A stretch of DNA of 42,360 bases, taken from the NCBI RefSeq assembly GCF_047607725.1, contig NZ_JBLKSS010000122.1, positions 1-42,360 of the forward strand, in the 5' to 3' direction. A program made the position numbers and the translations under genes. Positions 32,895-41,790 of this stretch are shown here, piece by piece. The notes under the pieces are model-generated. The model made no database searches. It saw only the letters and a list, made by a program, of their open reading frames with translations, and was not told the origin of the DNA. Source of the stretch: JBLKSS01 sp047607725 (GTDB lineage: Bacteria > Pseudomonadota > Gammaproteobacteria > Enterobacterales > Enterobacteriaceae). How positions within the stretch are numbered: the first letter of the stretch is position 1; each line of letters begins with the position of its first letter.

Positions 32895-35663
32895 TTACTC
32901 ATGCTTTTTCTTCTCTTCATTATATCTTCTATTTTGCTCTTGTGATACTTTTTTATGCTGCGCGTCCATATTTTCTTTCTGACCTTCAACTATATTTCTT
33001 TGTGTGTTTATCGAATCACTATCATCATGAATTTTTTGACCGTTACTCGAAATAATATTATTAACACCGTCACCAACATTATTCTTTATGCCAGCATCAC
33101 TAACATTTTTTGAAACCATATCTTTCTGAGAGGAGTATTCATTTTTTAAATCATATCCCCTAGATGATATCCCTTGAGAAAAAACAGGACCAGATAAATT
33201 TTCTTTACTATCTATATATTCAGCATCAATACGAGGCATTACCTGCTGCTTTACAAAATCTCTGGCTAATGACTCTCTCTGCGCTGCAACATCTGGCGAA
33301 CCGGTATCAGTCAACAACGTTTCAGCATTATGTGGAGAATGCTGAGATACATAATTCGCAAACTGTTGCGTAAGATTTTCACTCATCTGCCCACTAAGGC
33401 TTTCTGTGCGAGAAGCCATTTCCGAATATTCATGGCTACGTGTCGAGCTATCCGTATATTGCTGATACTGACTTTTCGCTTCACTAAATGTTGCCGCCAG
33501 TTGATTAACATGAGAATCCGAATTATTATCAGTATGAGCACCAGATTCACTGGTACGGTAACTGGTCAAGACATCTAGTCCCTGTTTAAAATCAGACACC
33601 ACCTGTGTAGATTTATCTGCTCGACTATCACTATGACTACTCGTTGAATCGCTGGCATTATGTGAATTAGTACTTCCAGTAGACCATTCCAGCCCAGCAT
33701 GCGCTTCCCCCCCAGCACTAGCTCCAGTAAACCATTTACCCAACTTGGTTGGTAACATATCGCCACTATCCCATTTAGCATGCACAGATCCACCTCTGTT
33801 AAAAGAAAACCTGTTTGCTTGATCCATCAACTCCTGCGTCGCCTGCGCCTTGCTGATGCTGTTAGCCTGAGCATAACTTTCTACCGCAGACGCCATCTGA
33901 TGCGCCGCACGGGAGGCATTGCTGCTAAGACTGCTGTCTGCACCACGGGTCAAGGTATCACTCTGCCCGGACTGATGGGTAAACTGTGCCAGTTGCGTGG
34001 ATGCTGCATTGATACTGTCGTTATAGCCACTCAGTGCCGTCTGCGCTTCCGCCTCACTCTCCCTCGCCATCTGCTGCTGGGCACTGGCTATCGAGCGCTG
34101 CACCGAAACCTGCGTCGGCAGTACCGACATCGCCCCGGTCGTGTTATACACCATGTTGCCATCCATCGTTTGGGTCGCCGAACCGCCGGACGCCGTTTGG
34201 TGGGTCATCTGCCCGCTGGCAAACGTGCTATTGGTATTCCAGCCAAACCCCTGCATATTGTCAGTCTGCATATTGTTATAGGTGAAATTAGCATCCACCG
34301 TACTGCTGGCCGCCTGAGTGGTACTCCCCAGAATATTTGACCCCAGCGAACTGCTGACGCTGGAAAAAACCTGTCCCATTCCCTTGACCATGCCCCATGA
34401 TATAAAGGGGATCAATGCTGACAAGATGCCCGCCGCCAGCGCGATATCGGAATAGTTCTCCTTCACAATAGAGAAGTTGGACAAAACGACCGGCACCTCA
34501 TTACGCCGGACAAAAAAGGTCATCGCGCTGTTCAGCACCGCAAACAGCACCGGCCAGCATTGTAGCCATACAAAGGACAGCACATAGTTCTTCAGTATCT
34601 GTACCGTCGCAATATTGACCATGCCGCACAGCAGGATCACCGGGAAAATCGCTATCATGATCCCCATCAGGATCACATGCAACGCAGGCATAAAGTGCGT
34701 AGCAACACGCGCAGAGCTGGCCTGCGCGAGGCGCTGCTTTTCCAGCGACATCATGGTGGTAATATTCATCATTCCAGCCGTATCACCGCTGCGCGCGCCA
34801 TAGCTGAGAATGCCGTCCCGTAGCGCGTTCATCGTCACGTTCTGCTTAAGGATCTCACTGGCACTCTGCCCGGTACGGTAAAAATACTGGTAGCTGCCTG
34901 AAAGCAGGGCACCAAACAGCGCATTCGGATCAGGGCGTCCACCAAACAGCTGCCGCGCGTAGTAGTGCCACGTTTTCCCGCCGGTCTGCGTATCAAGCGC
35001 CATCGCCCGTTTCAGGTCAACCGACGCTTCCGCGCAGGTCTGGAACACCCCCTTACGGGTAAAAATGCCGCGTAACGGGCTGGGTCTGGAAAAAATCAGA
35101 CCGTAGGGATCGCACGTATTCATCAGTTGCTCCAATGAATACTTATGATTCAGCAGGATATCCCCTATAACACAGTTCTGCACATAATCAGAAAACAGAT
35201 GGGTCACGTCCGGGTTTTGCGACAGAAAATCCGTGCTTTTCATCACCAGATTAGCCCCAAACAGCATTCCTGTTTTGCTATAAGTTACACTGTCCGGCTG
35301 GGCGAACACGGCCTCATAGCCCGCAATTAGCCCATGCCCAAACTGGCTACTCACTGCGGCCGGAAGCAACAGCCCCACCGGCACGTTATCCACCTGATAC
35401 ACCGTGCGCAGATTGCTGTTATCAATAATCTGCACCAGGTGACGGATGACGACAAACAGCGACATCATCACCAGCACAAACACCCATGTAACCATCCTCA
35501 TAATATTGCGGTTAACTATCCAGTCATGCGCCACCACATAAATGGAAATCAGCACGGCAATACCTTTGAGTACAGAAAAGGTGCTGGTTCCCATAAAGGC
35601 CACCACCGCATTCAGCACTTCTCGCAACCAATCGCCACCGCCGATGGTATAGAGCTCCATCAT
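32895..35663 (-). CDS. traG: TraG mating-pair stabilisation / pilus assembly protein
   Basis: 922 residues (F TraG: 938). The N-terminal half has several membrane helices with family text such as LPAAVSSQFGHGLIAGYEAV, IGDILLNHKYSLEQLMNTCD and VLSFVWLQCWPVLFAVLNSA. The C-terminal about 450 residues are hydrophilic and periplasmic, rich in Ser, Gln and Asn. TraG is needed for pilus assembly (N-terminus) and mating-aggregate stability, and its C-terminal part determines entry-exclusion specificity. From about residue 620 (33,800 downwards) the DNA becomes clearly more AT-rich than the rest of the gene, suggesting a recombined 3' end. It starts two bases after the traH stop. Confidence 0.93.
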   Translation of the reverse strand: MMELYTIGGGDWLREVLNAVVAFMGTSTFSVLKGIAVLISIYVVAHDWIVNRNIMRMVTWVFVLVMMSLFVVIRHLVQIIDNSNLRTVYQVDNVPVGLLLPAAVSSQFGHGLIAGYEAVFAQPDSVTYSKTGMLFGANLVMKSTDFLSQNPDVTHLFSDYVQNCVIGDILLNHKYSLEQLMNTCDPYGLIFSRPSPLRGIFTRKGVFQTCAEASVDLKRAMALDTQTGGKTWHYYARQLFGGRPDPNALFGALLSGSYQYFYRTGQSASEILKQNVTMNALRDGILSYGARSGDTAGMMNITTMMSLEKQRLAQASSARVATHFMPALHVILMGIMIAIFPVILLCGMVNIATVQILKNYVLSFVWLQCWPVLFAVLNSAMTFFVRRNEVPVVLSNFSIVKENYSDIALAAGILSALIPFISWGMVKGMGQVFSSVSSSLGSNILGSTTQAASSTVDANFTYNNMQTDNMQGFGWNTNSTFASGQMTHQTASGGSATQTMDGNMVYNTTGAMSVLPTQVSVQRSIASAQQQMARESEAEAQTALSGYNDSINAASTQLAQFTHQSGQSDTLTRGADSSLSSNASRAAHQMASAVESYAQANSISKAQATQELMDQANRFSFNRGGSVHAKWDSGDMLPTKLGKWFTGASAGGEAHAGLEWSTGSTNSHNASDSTSSHSDSRADKSTQVVSDFKQGLDVLTSYRTSESGAHTDNNSDSHVNQLAATFSEAKSQYQQYTDSSTRSHEYSEMASRTESLSGQMSENLTQQFANYVSQHSPHNAETLLTDTGSPDVAAQRESLARDFVKQQVMPRIDAEYIDSKENLSGPVFSQGISSRGYDLKNEYSSQKDMVSKNVSDAGIKNNVGDGVNNIISSNGQKIHDDSDSINTQRNIVEGQKENMDAQHKKVSQEQNRRYNEEKKKHE

Positions 35664-35665
35664 GC

Positions 35666-37033
35666 TTACTGCCCTCCGTCAAAGTGGTAGTTATTCTGGT
35701 AGCGCGTCAACATACGCGACGACACCTGCTGGCGCATATAGCTCATCTGACGTTCAACCACCAATAGCGCGTCCTGCTGCACCTGAACACGCGCCTGAAA
35801 GCTGGCAATCATCGCCGTGGCCTGATTCAGGTTTTCCAGCCGTGTATCGACCACCTGCTGCGGGTAGTTCCCAGCAGCCAGCATCCCGCGCGCCTGCTGC
35901 ACAAGCTCCTGCATGTACTGCAACAGGATGTCGTAGCCGATATAGTCTGAAAGCTGATAGACCACCGTATTGGAAATCCCCAGCATTTGCGGATCGACCA
36001 GATAGGTAAAAACCGGCACAGAGGTACTGGAAATAAACCCTTTTTCCTTCTCCGTCAGCGGCGTATCGGAATCTGCCTTGTTCTGGATACTGCTCAGTAA
36101 CTGGATGATCTGCGACTTCAACGCCTTATCCCGGCGGATGATCACATCCGTACTGGCGGCCACCTTTAAACAGTTCTCCGCATCGTTACAGTGATAGATT
36201 TTTGCCGTCCCACCCTCCATCATCGCCTTGATCATGTCCTGATCGGTCGTGCGCGGCGGTAACGGTTGAATGTCGCCATCGGGGCCAAAAATCAGCGAGC
36301 CGGTCAGCGTCATCACAAATTCCTTTAACTCCTTATTGCCATCAAACATCCGGCTTTTACCCAGCGCATTCCACATGATGTTGATATTTTTCAACACGCG
36401 CTCACGATCTTTTTCGCTGGCTTTGTCCTGCACCTCACCCATTTTGCCGCCTACCGTGCATCCCTGACGCGAGGCAGCCCAATAGGCAAAGACATTGGAT
36501 TCGCCTGCAATGTCCTGACAGACTTTCTGCTGGGAGACCTGCGTACGCGGAAACAGACCACCAACAATGCCCTGAGCCGCCTGGCATGAGCTGAGATTCA
36601 TACTATTGATATCCGAGGCCATCTTTTGCAAAAAGTCCTTGGCCTGCTTCATTTCCGGCACCGTCGTTTGCAGCGCTAAATCAAAAAAGTACCCCGCCGC
36701 ATTGGACATGATCTGTTTGGCGAACCGTTGCAGCTGCTCACCGTTAATAAAACTGAATGACCCCAAATAGGCATCAATACCACCGCAGCCAGCATTGATA
36801 TCCGGCAGCGCCATGGAGACCAGTTGCACCTGCCTGACGGCGGTACGGGCATACAGCGAGCCACCGGACATATACCCCGCAGCCTGCCCCTGCCACACCT
36901 GCGGCTGGCTGCTATTGGAAGCAAACCCCAGTTGATTGAAAAAGTTATCCATATCATTGTTCACGTCCGCGCGCGCACAGACGGACAGCCCCAGCAGCAA
37001 GCCAGCAACGCCCCAAACGACCTGTTTTTTCAT
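35666..37033 (-). CDS. traH: TraH pilus assembly protein
   Basis: 455 residues (F TraH: 458). There is a signal peptide (MKKQVVWGVAGLLLGLSVCA, cleavage near ARA-DVN), then DMDNFFNQLGFASNSSQPQV, GQAAGYMSGGSLYARTAVR, INAGCGGIDAYLGSFSFING and a C-terminal coiled coil (QARVQVQQDALLVVERQMSY). TraH is a periplasmic, outer-membrane-associated protein needed for F pilus extension, acting with TraF, TraW, TraU and TrbB. It overlaps trbB by four bases and is followed immediately by traG. No damage is seen. Confidence 0.94.
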   Translation of the reverse strand: MKKQVVWGVAGLLLGLSVCARADVNNDMDNFFNQLGFASNSSQPQVWQGQAAGYMSGGSLYARTAVRQVQLVSMALPDINAGCGGIDAYLGSFSFINGEQLQRFAKQIMSNAAGYFFDLALQTTVPEMKQAKDFLQKMASDINSMNLSSCQAAQGIVGGLFPRTQVSQQKVCQDIAGESNVFAYWAASRQGCTVGGKMGEVQDKASEKDRERVLKNINIMWNALGKSRMFDGNKELKEFVMTLTGSLIFGPDGDIQPLPPRTTDQDMIKAMMEGGTAKIYHCNDAENCLKVAASTDVIIRRDKALKSQIIQLLSSIQNKADSDTPLTEKEKGFISSTSVPVFTYLVDPQMLGISNTVVYQLSDYIGYDILLQYMQELVQQARGMLAAGNYPQQVVDTRLENLNQATAMIASFQARVQVQQDALLVVERQMSYMRQQVSSRMLTRYQNNYHFDGGQ

Positions 37034-37545
37034 TTCACCGCCTCAATAGACTGGAATAGTCTATCCAGACGCGCCAGAAACCCCTGCTCATCCGCGGCCC
37101 CCTGTAACAGCGGCCACGCTGCCAGCGTATTGACGTTCACCAAAAACGTCGTTGGCGTCGCAATAGGAAGGGCTGGGAAAAACGTGCGCATCACATCTGG
37201 CGGCGCGGGTAGTGCATGGGGGAAAGCCGCATCCCCCTGCCCGTCTATCGTGTAGGGAAACACCGCCAGCCCGGTTTTCTGCGCTATGTCCTTCAGTATC
37301 GGGTCAAATCGCTGGCAGTAGCCGCAACTCCCCTGCATAAACAGCACTACTTTCCATTGCGTGACATCCACCTGCTGCCCATTGCTCAGGCGATACCAGC
37401 GGGCGAGTGGCGCTTTCGGCGCAGGCTGCCGCATCCCCTCGGGGCGATACAGCGCCTCGATATCATCGCGTACGCTGGCCGCAGCAGAAAATCCCGTCAG
37501 CAGGCCAAGGAAAAGTATCAACACTGCATAACGTCCTTTTCGCAT
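37030..37545 (-). CDS. trbB: TrbB periplasmic thiol-disulfide isomerase
   Basis: 171 residues from ATG 37,545 (GGAGACGGT upstream); a longer in-frame start would overlap traF and lacks support. A signal peptide (KGRYAVLILFLGLLTGFSAA) precedes a thioredoxin fold with CGYC at residues 74-77 (MQGSCGYCQRFDPIL) and the cis-proline in ATPTTFLVN. TrbB acts as a DsbC-like isomerase that helps fold cysteine-rich Tra proteins such as TraH, TraU and TraN. It sits between traF and traH, as in F. Confidence 0.92.
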   Translation of the reverse strand: MRKGRYAVLILFLGLLTGFSAAASVRDDIEALYRPEGMRQPAPKAPLARWYRLSNGQQVDVTQWKVVLFMQGSCGYCQRFDPILKDIAQKTGLAVFPYTIDGQGDAAFPHALPAPPDVMRTFFPALPIATPTTFLVNVNTLAAWPLLQGAADEQGFLARLDRLFQSIEAVK

Positions 37546-37555
37546 ACCGTCTCCA

Positions 37556-38290
37556 TTAAAAATTCGGACTAAAATCGGTCGAAACCGCCAGAAACTGCTT
37601 CGCCAGATCGTCCTGACTGATAAAGCCATAGGCCAATGGCTTCACCGCACCGCCTTTCGGATCAACCAGCATTAACGCCGGAAAATGACGGAGACCGAGC
37701 CTCGCCGCCTGCCCGCGATCACGGCGACTGTCCGGCAATGACGGGTAGATCACGCCATCCACCGACACCGGCATCACCGAGAGCGAATACGTGTCACGAA
37801 ATTGTTTGATAACACCGGCCAGCTGGTTATCTATCGGGTCGCGCCCCCGATAAAAGAACATCACACCGTAGCGACGCGATAACTGTCCGATAGCCTCTCG
37901 CGCCGCCGCCGCATCCGCCGCCAGCTGATATTTCACCGTACCGTTGTAATGGCGGTATTTCAGGTTGTAATCCAGCTCAGGATGAAGCAGCAGGGCTTTT
38001 TTGGCACTCTGCGAAAATAGCCCCGCCTGCTGCGTCCAGTAATTTTGCAGGGAAAAGAATTTCACGAAATTTTCCACACCCGGATAAAGGATCGCTTCAT
38101 ACAGCGCGTTTTTTGTCGCTTGCTGTAACGACGCCATTTTTTCCGCCGTCGTCATCAATGGCGGTGCAGGACGTTTATCCTCATCGACCATTTTTTTATC
38201 GTCGTGATACCATTGCCAACCGTTATCCAACGCAAAGGCAGATGAACAGCACAGCATCAACAAAAACATCCCGTTCGCATAAGGATTCAT
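37556..38290 (-). CDS. traF: TraF pilus assembly protein
   Basis: 244 residues (F TraF: 247). Signal peptide ending near SSAFA-LDNG, then GWQWYHDD, LYPGVENFVKFFSLQNYWTQ, and a thioredoxin-like C-terminal domain (VMFFYRGRDP...) in which the CXXC active site is absent, as is normal for TraF. It ends in FGFISQ-like KPLAYGFISQDDLAKQFLAV. TraF is a periplasmic component of the pilus assembly complex together with TraH, TraU and TraW. The start overlaps the traN stop by four bases. Confidence 0.93.
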   Translation of the reverse strand: MNPYANGMFLLMLCCSSAFALDNGWQWYHDDKKMVDEDKRPAPPLMTTAEKMASLQQATKNALYEAILYPGVENFVKFFSLQNYWTQQAGLFSQSAKKALLLHPELDYNLKYRHYNGTVKYQLAADAAAAREAIGQLSRRYGVMFFYRGRDPIDNQLAGVIKQFRDTYSLSVMPVSVDGVIYPSLPDSRRDRGQAARLGLRHFPALMLVDPKGGAVKPLAYGFISQDDLAKQFLAVSTDFSPNF

Positions 38291-40144
38291 TTGGCGGCAG
38301 CCTCCATTTTTTCTTTCATCTGCTCCCTGACTCGCTGCAACAAAAGATCGTTATCCGGGACGTTCTGGTTTTTCAGTAAATCCTCTTCAAAACTGCTGAA
38401 ATCCATTTGGTCGAAATTAAGACGCTGCAACTCCTCCGGCGTAATTCCCCGGCAGTTGGGATGCTCTGCCCCACCAAAGCCCACACCTAATTGCCATGCA
38501 CGGCCCTGTTGCTGGATAATCTGCGCCAGTTTGCTATCAAACTGGCAATAGCTGCGTTTCTTTTCAATGCAAATACCCAGCACTTTCTGCGAACAGAATT
38601 CACCGACGCTAACCGTCAATTTTTTCTCTTTGGCCTTGCCCAGCGCTTTTTCATCACTCGAACATTTCGCCAGCCCCAAATCCTGCCCCCAGCCACTGTC
38701 CTTGCAGCAGTCGCTAAAGCCCACCGCCTGCTTTTTGCAAAACTTCGCCTGCCCGGTAAACGCCTTGATATCAACACTATTAATACCGGCAATCGCTTTC
38801 CCGGCTGCGGCCACCGCCGCCAGTTCAGAGACCGCCTGCTTAAAATCATTATTCTTCCCCTTCTGGGTATTTTCACAGTCGCCATCCAGACAGAACGGCT
38901 CACCGCCACACAACATCACCGTACCGGTAGTGCGATGCTCACAAGAGTACGTAACGTTTTCACGTAAACACGCTCCTGCTCGTCGCTAAAGGCGCAGCCA
39001 TGCATCGCCACCGTATACAGGCCGGATTGTTTGCGTAAACCTCACAGTTACCCTGAGAAGCAGCCTGAAGACGATAGGTATCGGTAAAACGCCAACAGCT
39101 GGCCGACACCGTATAGCGCTGCCCATTCAGCTCCACCGTGCGCTCACCGCCCGCCTCGCTGCATTCGGTATTCACCTTCACCGCGCCGGCTTCTTTCTCC
39201 AACGCACAGGTCGGCGGCACCGAGGTGGTCGGCACCCAGTAGCGCACTTCACTGCTGCCGTAAAAATCGAAGTGGAACAGCATAGTGCCGCCGGAACGAC
39301 TCAACTGTCTGACAAGCGCATCCAGGAAGGTCACGAGGTGGCCAGAGGCCTGGATGGTAATGACCACCTCCACCGATTGTCCTGCGTTCAGGGTAACGCC
39401 GCCCACGCCCAGGTCACGACGCCCCCAGTCGCTTTGCCCATAGCCGGCCTGCGCCCCCAGCACGGTAATGGTGGTCGGCCAGCCGTAGGCATGCAGTGCG
39501 TTCTGCACCTCCAGATGCACCGCCCCGGCCGTCAGTTTGCCGGTAAACGGTGCCGGGAACGTCCCGCGCACCCGTGTGCCGTCGCGCCACCACCGGATAG
39601 CCGTGCGGTCGATATGCGCATTGCGGTCTTCATAACGCGTCGCCTCATGACCGCCAATCTCGACCACGCGGTCACAGGTGCGAAACACCGCCGTATCCCG
39701 CTCGCACACATGCCGGGTAAAAGTGCTGTGCGTCACCTGTTCCGCTTTGCAGTCCGGTCCGGTCTTGCCGACAACGTGCTCTGCTTTGCCTTCAATCTCG
39801 CGCCCGGCTTGAATAAAGGGCGCATCAGGGGAAAGTTTTTCTTTCGGATTATTCACCACCGACTCATTCACCGTCTGCCCGGTCTCTGATACTGACCACG
39901 CCGTCGCACCGTCGTTTTTCAATGCCCCATCACTTTCCGCAGTCACCCCACCGTAATACTGTTTTTCTTTCGGACTGTTAGAATAATTCGGTATCATCTG
40001 CTCAGGTTGGGCATTTTTCAGCGCTTCAACGCCTTTTCCCTGCACCTGTCTGGCAAAATCGGCCCCCTCCCGGTAATCCCCCTGATCACCCGCTGCGGCA
40101 GGCACAACAAGCAGGCCAAGCGCCATCATTACGCACTTACTCAC
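38287..40144 (-). pseudogene. traN: TraN outer-membrane mating-pair stabilisation protein, two frameshifts
   Basis: The gene starts at GTG 40,144 (GGGAGG upstream), overlapping the end of trbC by eight bases. The first about 390 residues contain the signal peptide (VMMALGLLVVPAAAG) and many cysteine motifs (HVCERDTAVFRTCDR). Near 39,030 the frame leaves NNPAC and should continue as LYTVAMHGCAFSDEQER. Near 38,960 a further shift leads to ENVTYSCEHRTTGTVMLCGG and then the conserved end FCSQKVLGICIEKK, QLGVGFGGAEHPNCRGIT. Total length (about 619 codons) matches TraN (602). TraN contacts recipient outer-membrane proteins. Either mating-pair stabilisation is lost, or both shifts are sequencing errors. 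Confidence 0.85.
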
Positions 40145-40781
40145 GGACACCTCCCGCAACCAGCAACGCCTTGGCCGTAGAGGCACAATCCCCTGTCGCC
40201 GCCATTTTTTTCAGCGCGGCCTCAAGATGCAGGTTGCCGCGCAGCACATCGAACCCCGCCGGGCAATACACCACCAGAGCCGGCACCGATCTAATGCCGT
40301 AATCACGAAACGGCTGTGGGTCGATATGCACCCCCTCTGCATCCCCCTCGCCAACCAGCGCCATCACAGCCTGTACCGTATCGGGTAGTCGGTTATTAAC
40401 CATCCCCCGCAAGGTCGCGGGAATGGCAAACCGCTTCGTTTCCTGCAACATTTGCCGCAGGCCGCTAGACGGAAGAGAAAGCGACACAAAATACAACGCC
40501 CCCTCGGCAAGGGGCGCAGCACTGACCTGCCGCTGTTTTTCCGTCAGCCCGTCAATAAACGTCTGAGACTCTACCGATAATGGCGGGCGCGGGACCTGCA
40601 AGAAATCCGGCTCGCGAGCGTGCTCTCGCAGCCACTGACTAAAATGCTCTTGCTGTGTCAACCATGCCCGCGTATCTTCCCGCACCGCCGTACCATCATC
40701 AGGGGCGGGCGAAGACGCCTGCACGGACGCCGCCAGCAGTAACACGCCGACAATAACGCCTGTTCGCAACCGAATATTCAT
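40137..40781 (-). CDS. trbC: TrbC pilus assembly protein
   Basis: 214 residues from ATG 40,781 (AGGGGGG upstream); a longer frame from 40,838 overlaps traU and is not supported. Signal peptide (LRTGVIVGVLLLAASVQA), then a charged helical region, followed by the TrbC domain: LYFVSLSLPSSGLRQMLQET, IPATLRGMVNNRLPDTVQAV and RSVPALVVYCPAGFDVLRGN. TrbC is a periplasmic protein needed for F pilus assembly, often fused to TraW in other plasmids. Its stop overlaps the traN start, indicating coupled translation. Confidence 0.92.
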   Translation of the reverse strand: MNIRLRTGVIVGVLLLAASVQASSPAPDDGTAVREDTRAWLTQQEHFSQWLREHAREPDFLQVPRPPLSVESQTFIDGLTEKQRQVSAAPLAEGALYFVSLSLPSSGLRQMLQETKRFAIPATLRGMVNNRLPDTVQAVMALVGEGDAEGVHIDPQPFRDYGIRSVPALVVYCPAGFDVLRGNLHLEAALKKMAATGDCASTAKALLVAGGVRE

Positions 40782-40794
40782 GGGTTCCCCCCCT

Positions 40795-41790
40795 TCACAG
40801 AAAGACGCAGTTACGCTTACGCCACAGCAGATAACCAAAATTCTTTTTGCTCGCCGGAGAGTTATGTCCCGCCTCCCAACGCATCACGCTGCGCCCCATG
40901 GGATGGCATTGCGCACTGTCCGGGTGCATGTTGACCATCTGGTAACGCCAGCGGGCTTTCGGCAAAATGGGTGACGGGTAGTCGAAACACACCGCCCTGT
41001 CCTTACCGATGCTCTCGCGGATCATTCCCTGACGGTGCAGCTTGAACGCCATGCGCTCCGAAACCAGCACCGACGCCTGCAACGGACTGAATTCATTACT
41101 TACCCAGCCGTTAAACGGGTACATCGAGCCGTGGGAGCCGGCACACCAGAACAGCGCATCCAGCGGCAACCGGAAACCGCTGGCTATCGCATCTGCTGCA
41201 CATGCCCCCTGCGCAATCGGATTGGCAAAAATCACCGCTTCCGGGTTTAAAATAGTGGTCAGACTGCTATCGACCCACGTCGGATCAATTTCAGAAAGAT
41301 AGGCAATATCCATATCTCCCCCTTCCAGACAGCCCAGCGACGTAATGATGTTCAGCCAGTAGGTCAACGGATATTTGTACCAGTGAACGTGATAGAAACC
41401 GCCCGGCACGTCCTTATCGCTCTGGCCGCCCGTTCCCGTCCCAACCTTGCCAAGGTTGAGGCTAAAACCGCCCAGATTGACCATGCAGGTCGGCGAGCGC
41501 GTCACGTCCGTCAACGCCATGGGCTCCCAATAGCCGATAGCCAGCCCGATACGTTGAAAAATAGGCGGCGGTGCAGGGCAAAACTGGATAGGCATCCCGG
41601 GATTGTCGGTATCGGGTGCGACACCGCTGTTCCCCACCGCCGCGCTGCCGATGGAAATCGGGAAAATGCAGCGCCAGCAGATATCGGTGATCGGATTAAC
41701 AAAACGCCCCTGACAGGCAGCATCAGCCGCCAGCGCGGGAGCAGTGCTCATGCCAAGGCACAACAGCAGACACAGCATGATCTGTCTCAT
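40795..41790 (-). CDS. traU: TraU pilus assembly / DNA transfer protein
   Basis: 331 residues (F TraU: 330). Signal peptide (MRQIMLCLLLCLGMSTAPAL), then CQGRFVNPITDICWRCIFPI, GLAIGYWEPMALTDVTRSPT, FWCAGSHGSMYPFNGWV and the ending KNFGYLLWRKRNCVF, with numerous conserved cysteines. TraU is a periplasmic protein more important for DNA transfer than for pilus extension. Its ATG overlaps the traW stop by four bases, and trbC follows 13 bases later. No damage is visible. Confidence 0.95.
   Translation of the reverse strand: MRQIMLCLLLCLGMSTAPALAADAACQGRFVNPITDICWRCIFPISIGSAAVGNSGVAPDTDNPGMPIQFCPAPPPIFQRIGLAIGYWEPMALTDVTRSPTCMVNLGGFSLNLGKVGTGTGGQSDKDVPGGFYHVHWYKYPLTYWLNIITSLGCLEGGDMDIAYLSEIDPTWVDSSLTTILNPEAVIFANPIAQGACAADAIASGFRLPLDALFWCAGSHGSMYPFNGWVSNEFSPLQASVLVSERMAFKLHRQGMIRESIGKDRAVCFDYPSPILPKARWRYQMVNMHPDSAQCHPMGRSVMRWEAGHNSPASKKNFGYLLWRKRNCVFL

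Noticed and set aside
32597..33055. 152-codon plus-strand frame over the traS-position genes
   Set aside because: It is antisense to traG and to the small membrane genes, which have proper spacing and ribosome-binding sites; it has no family match.
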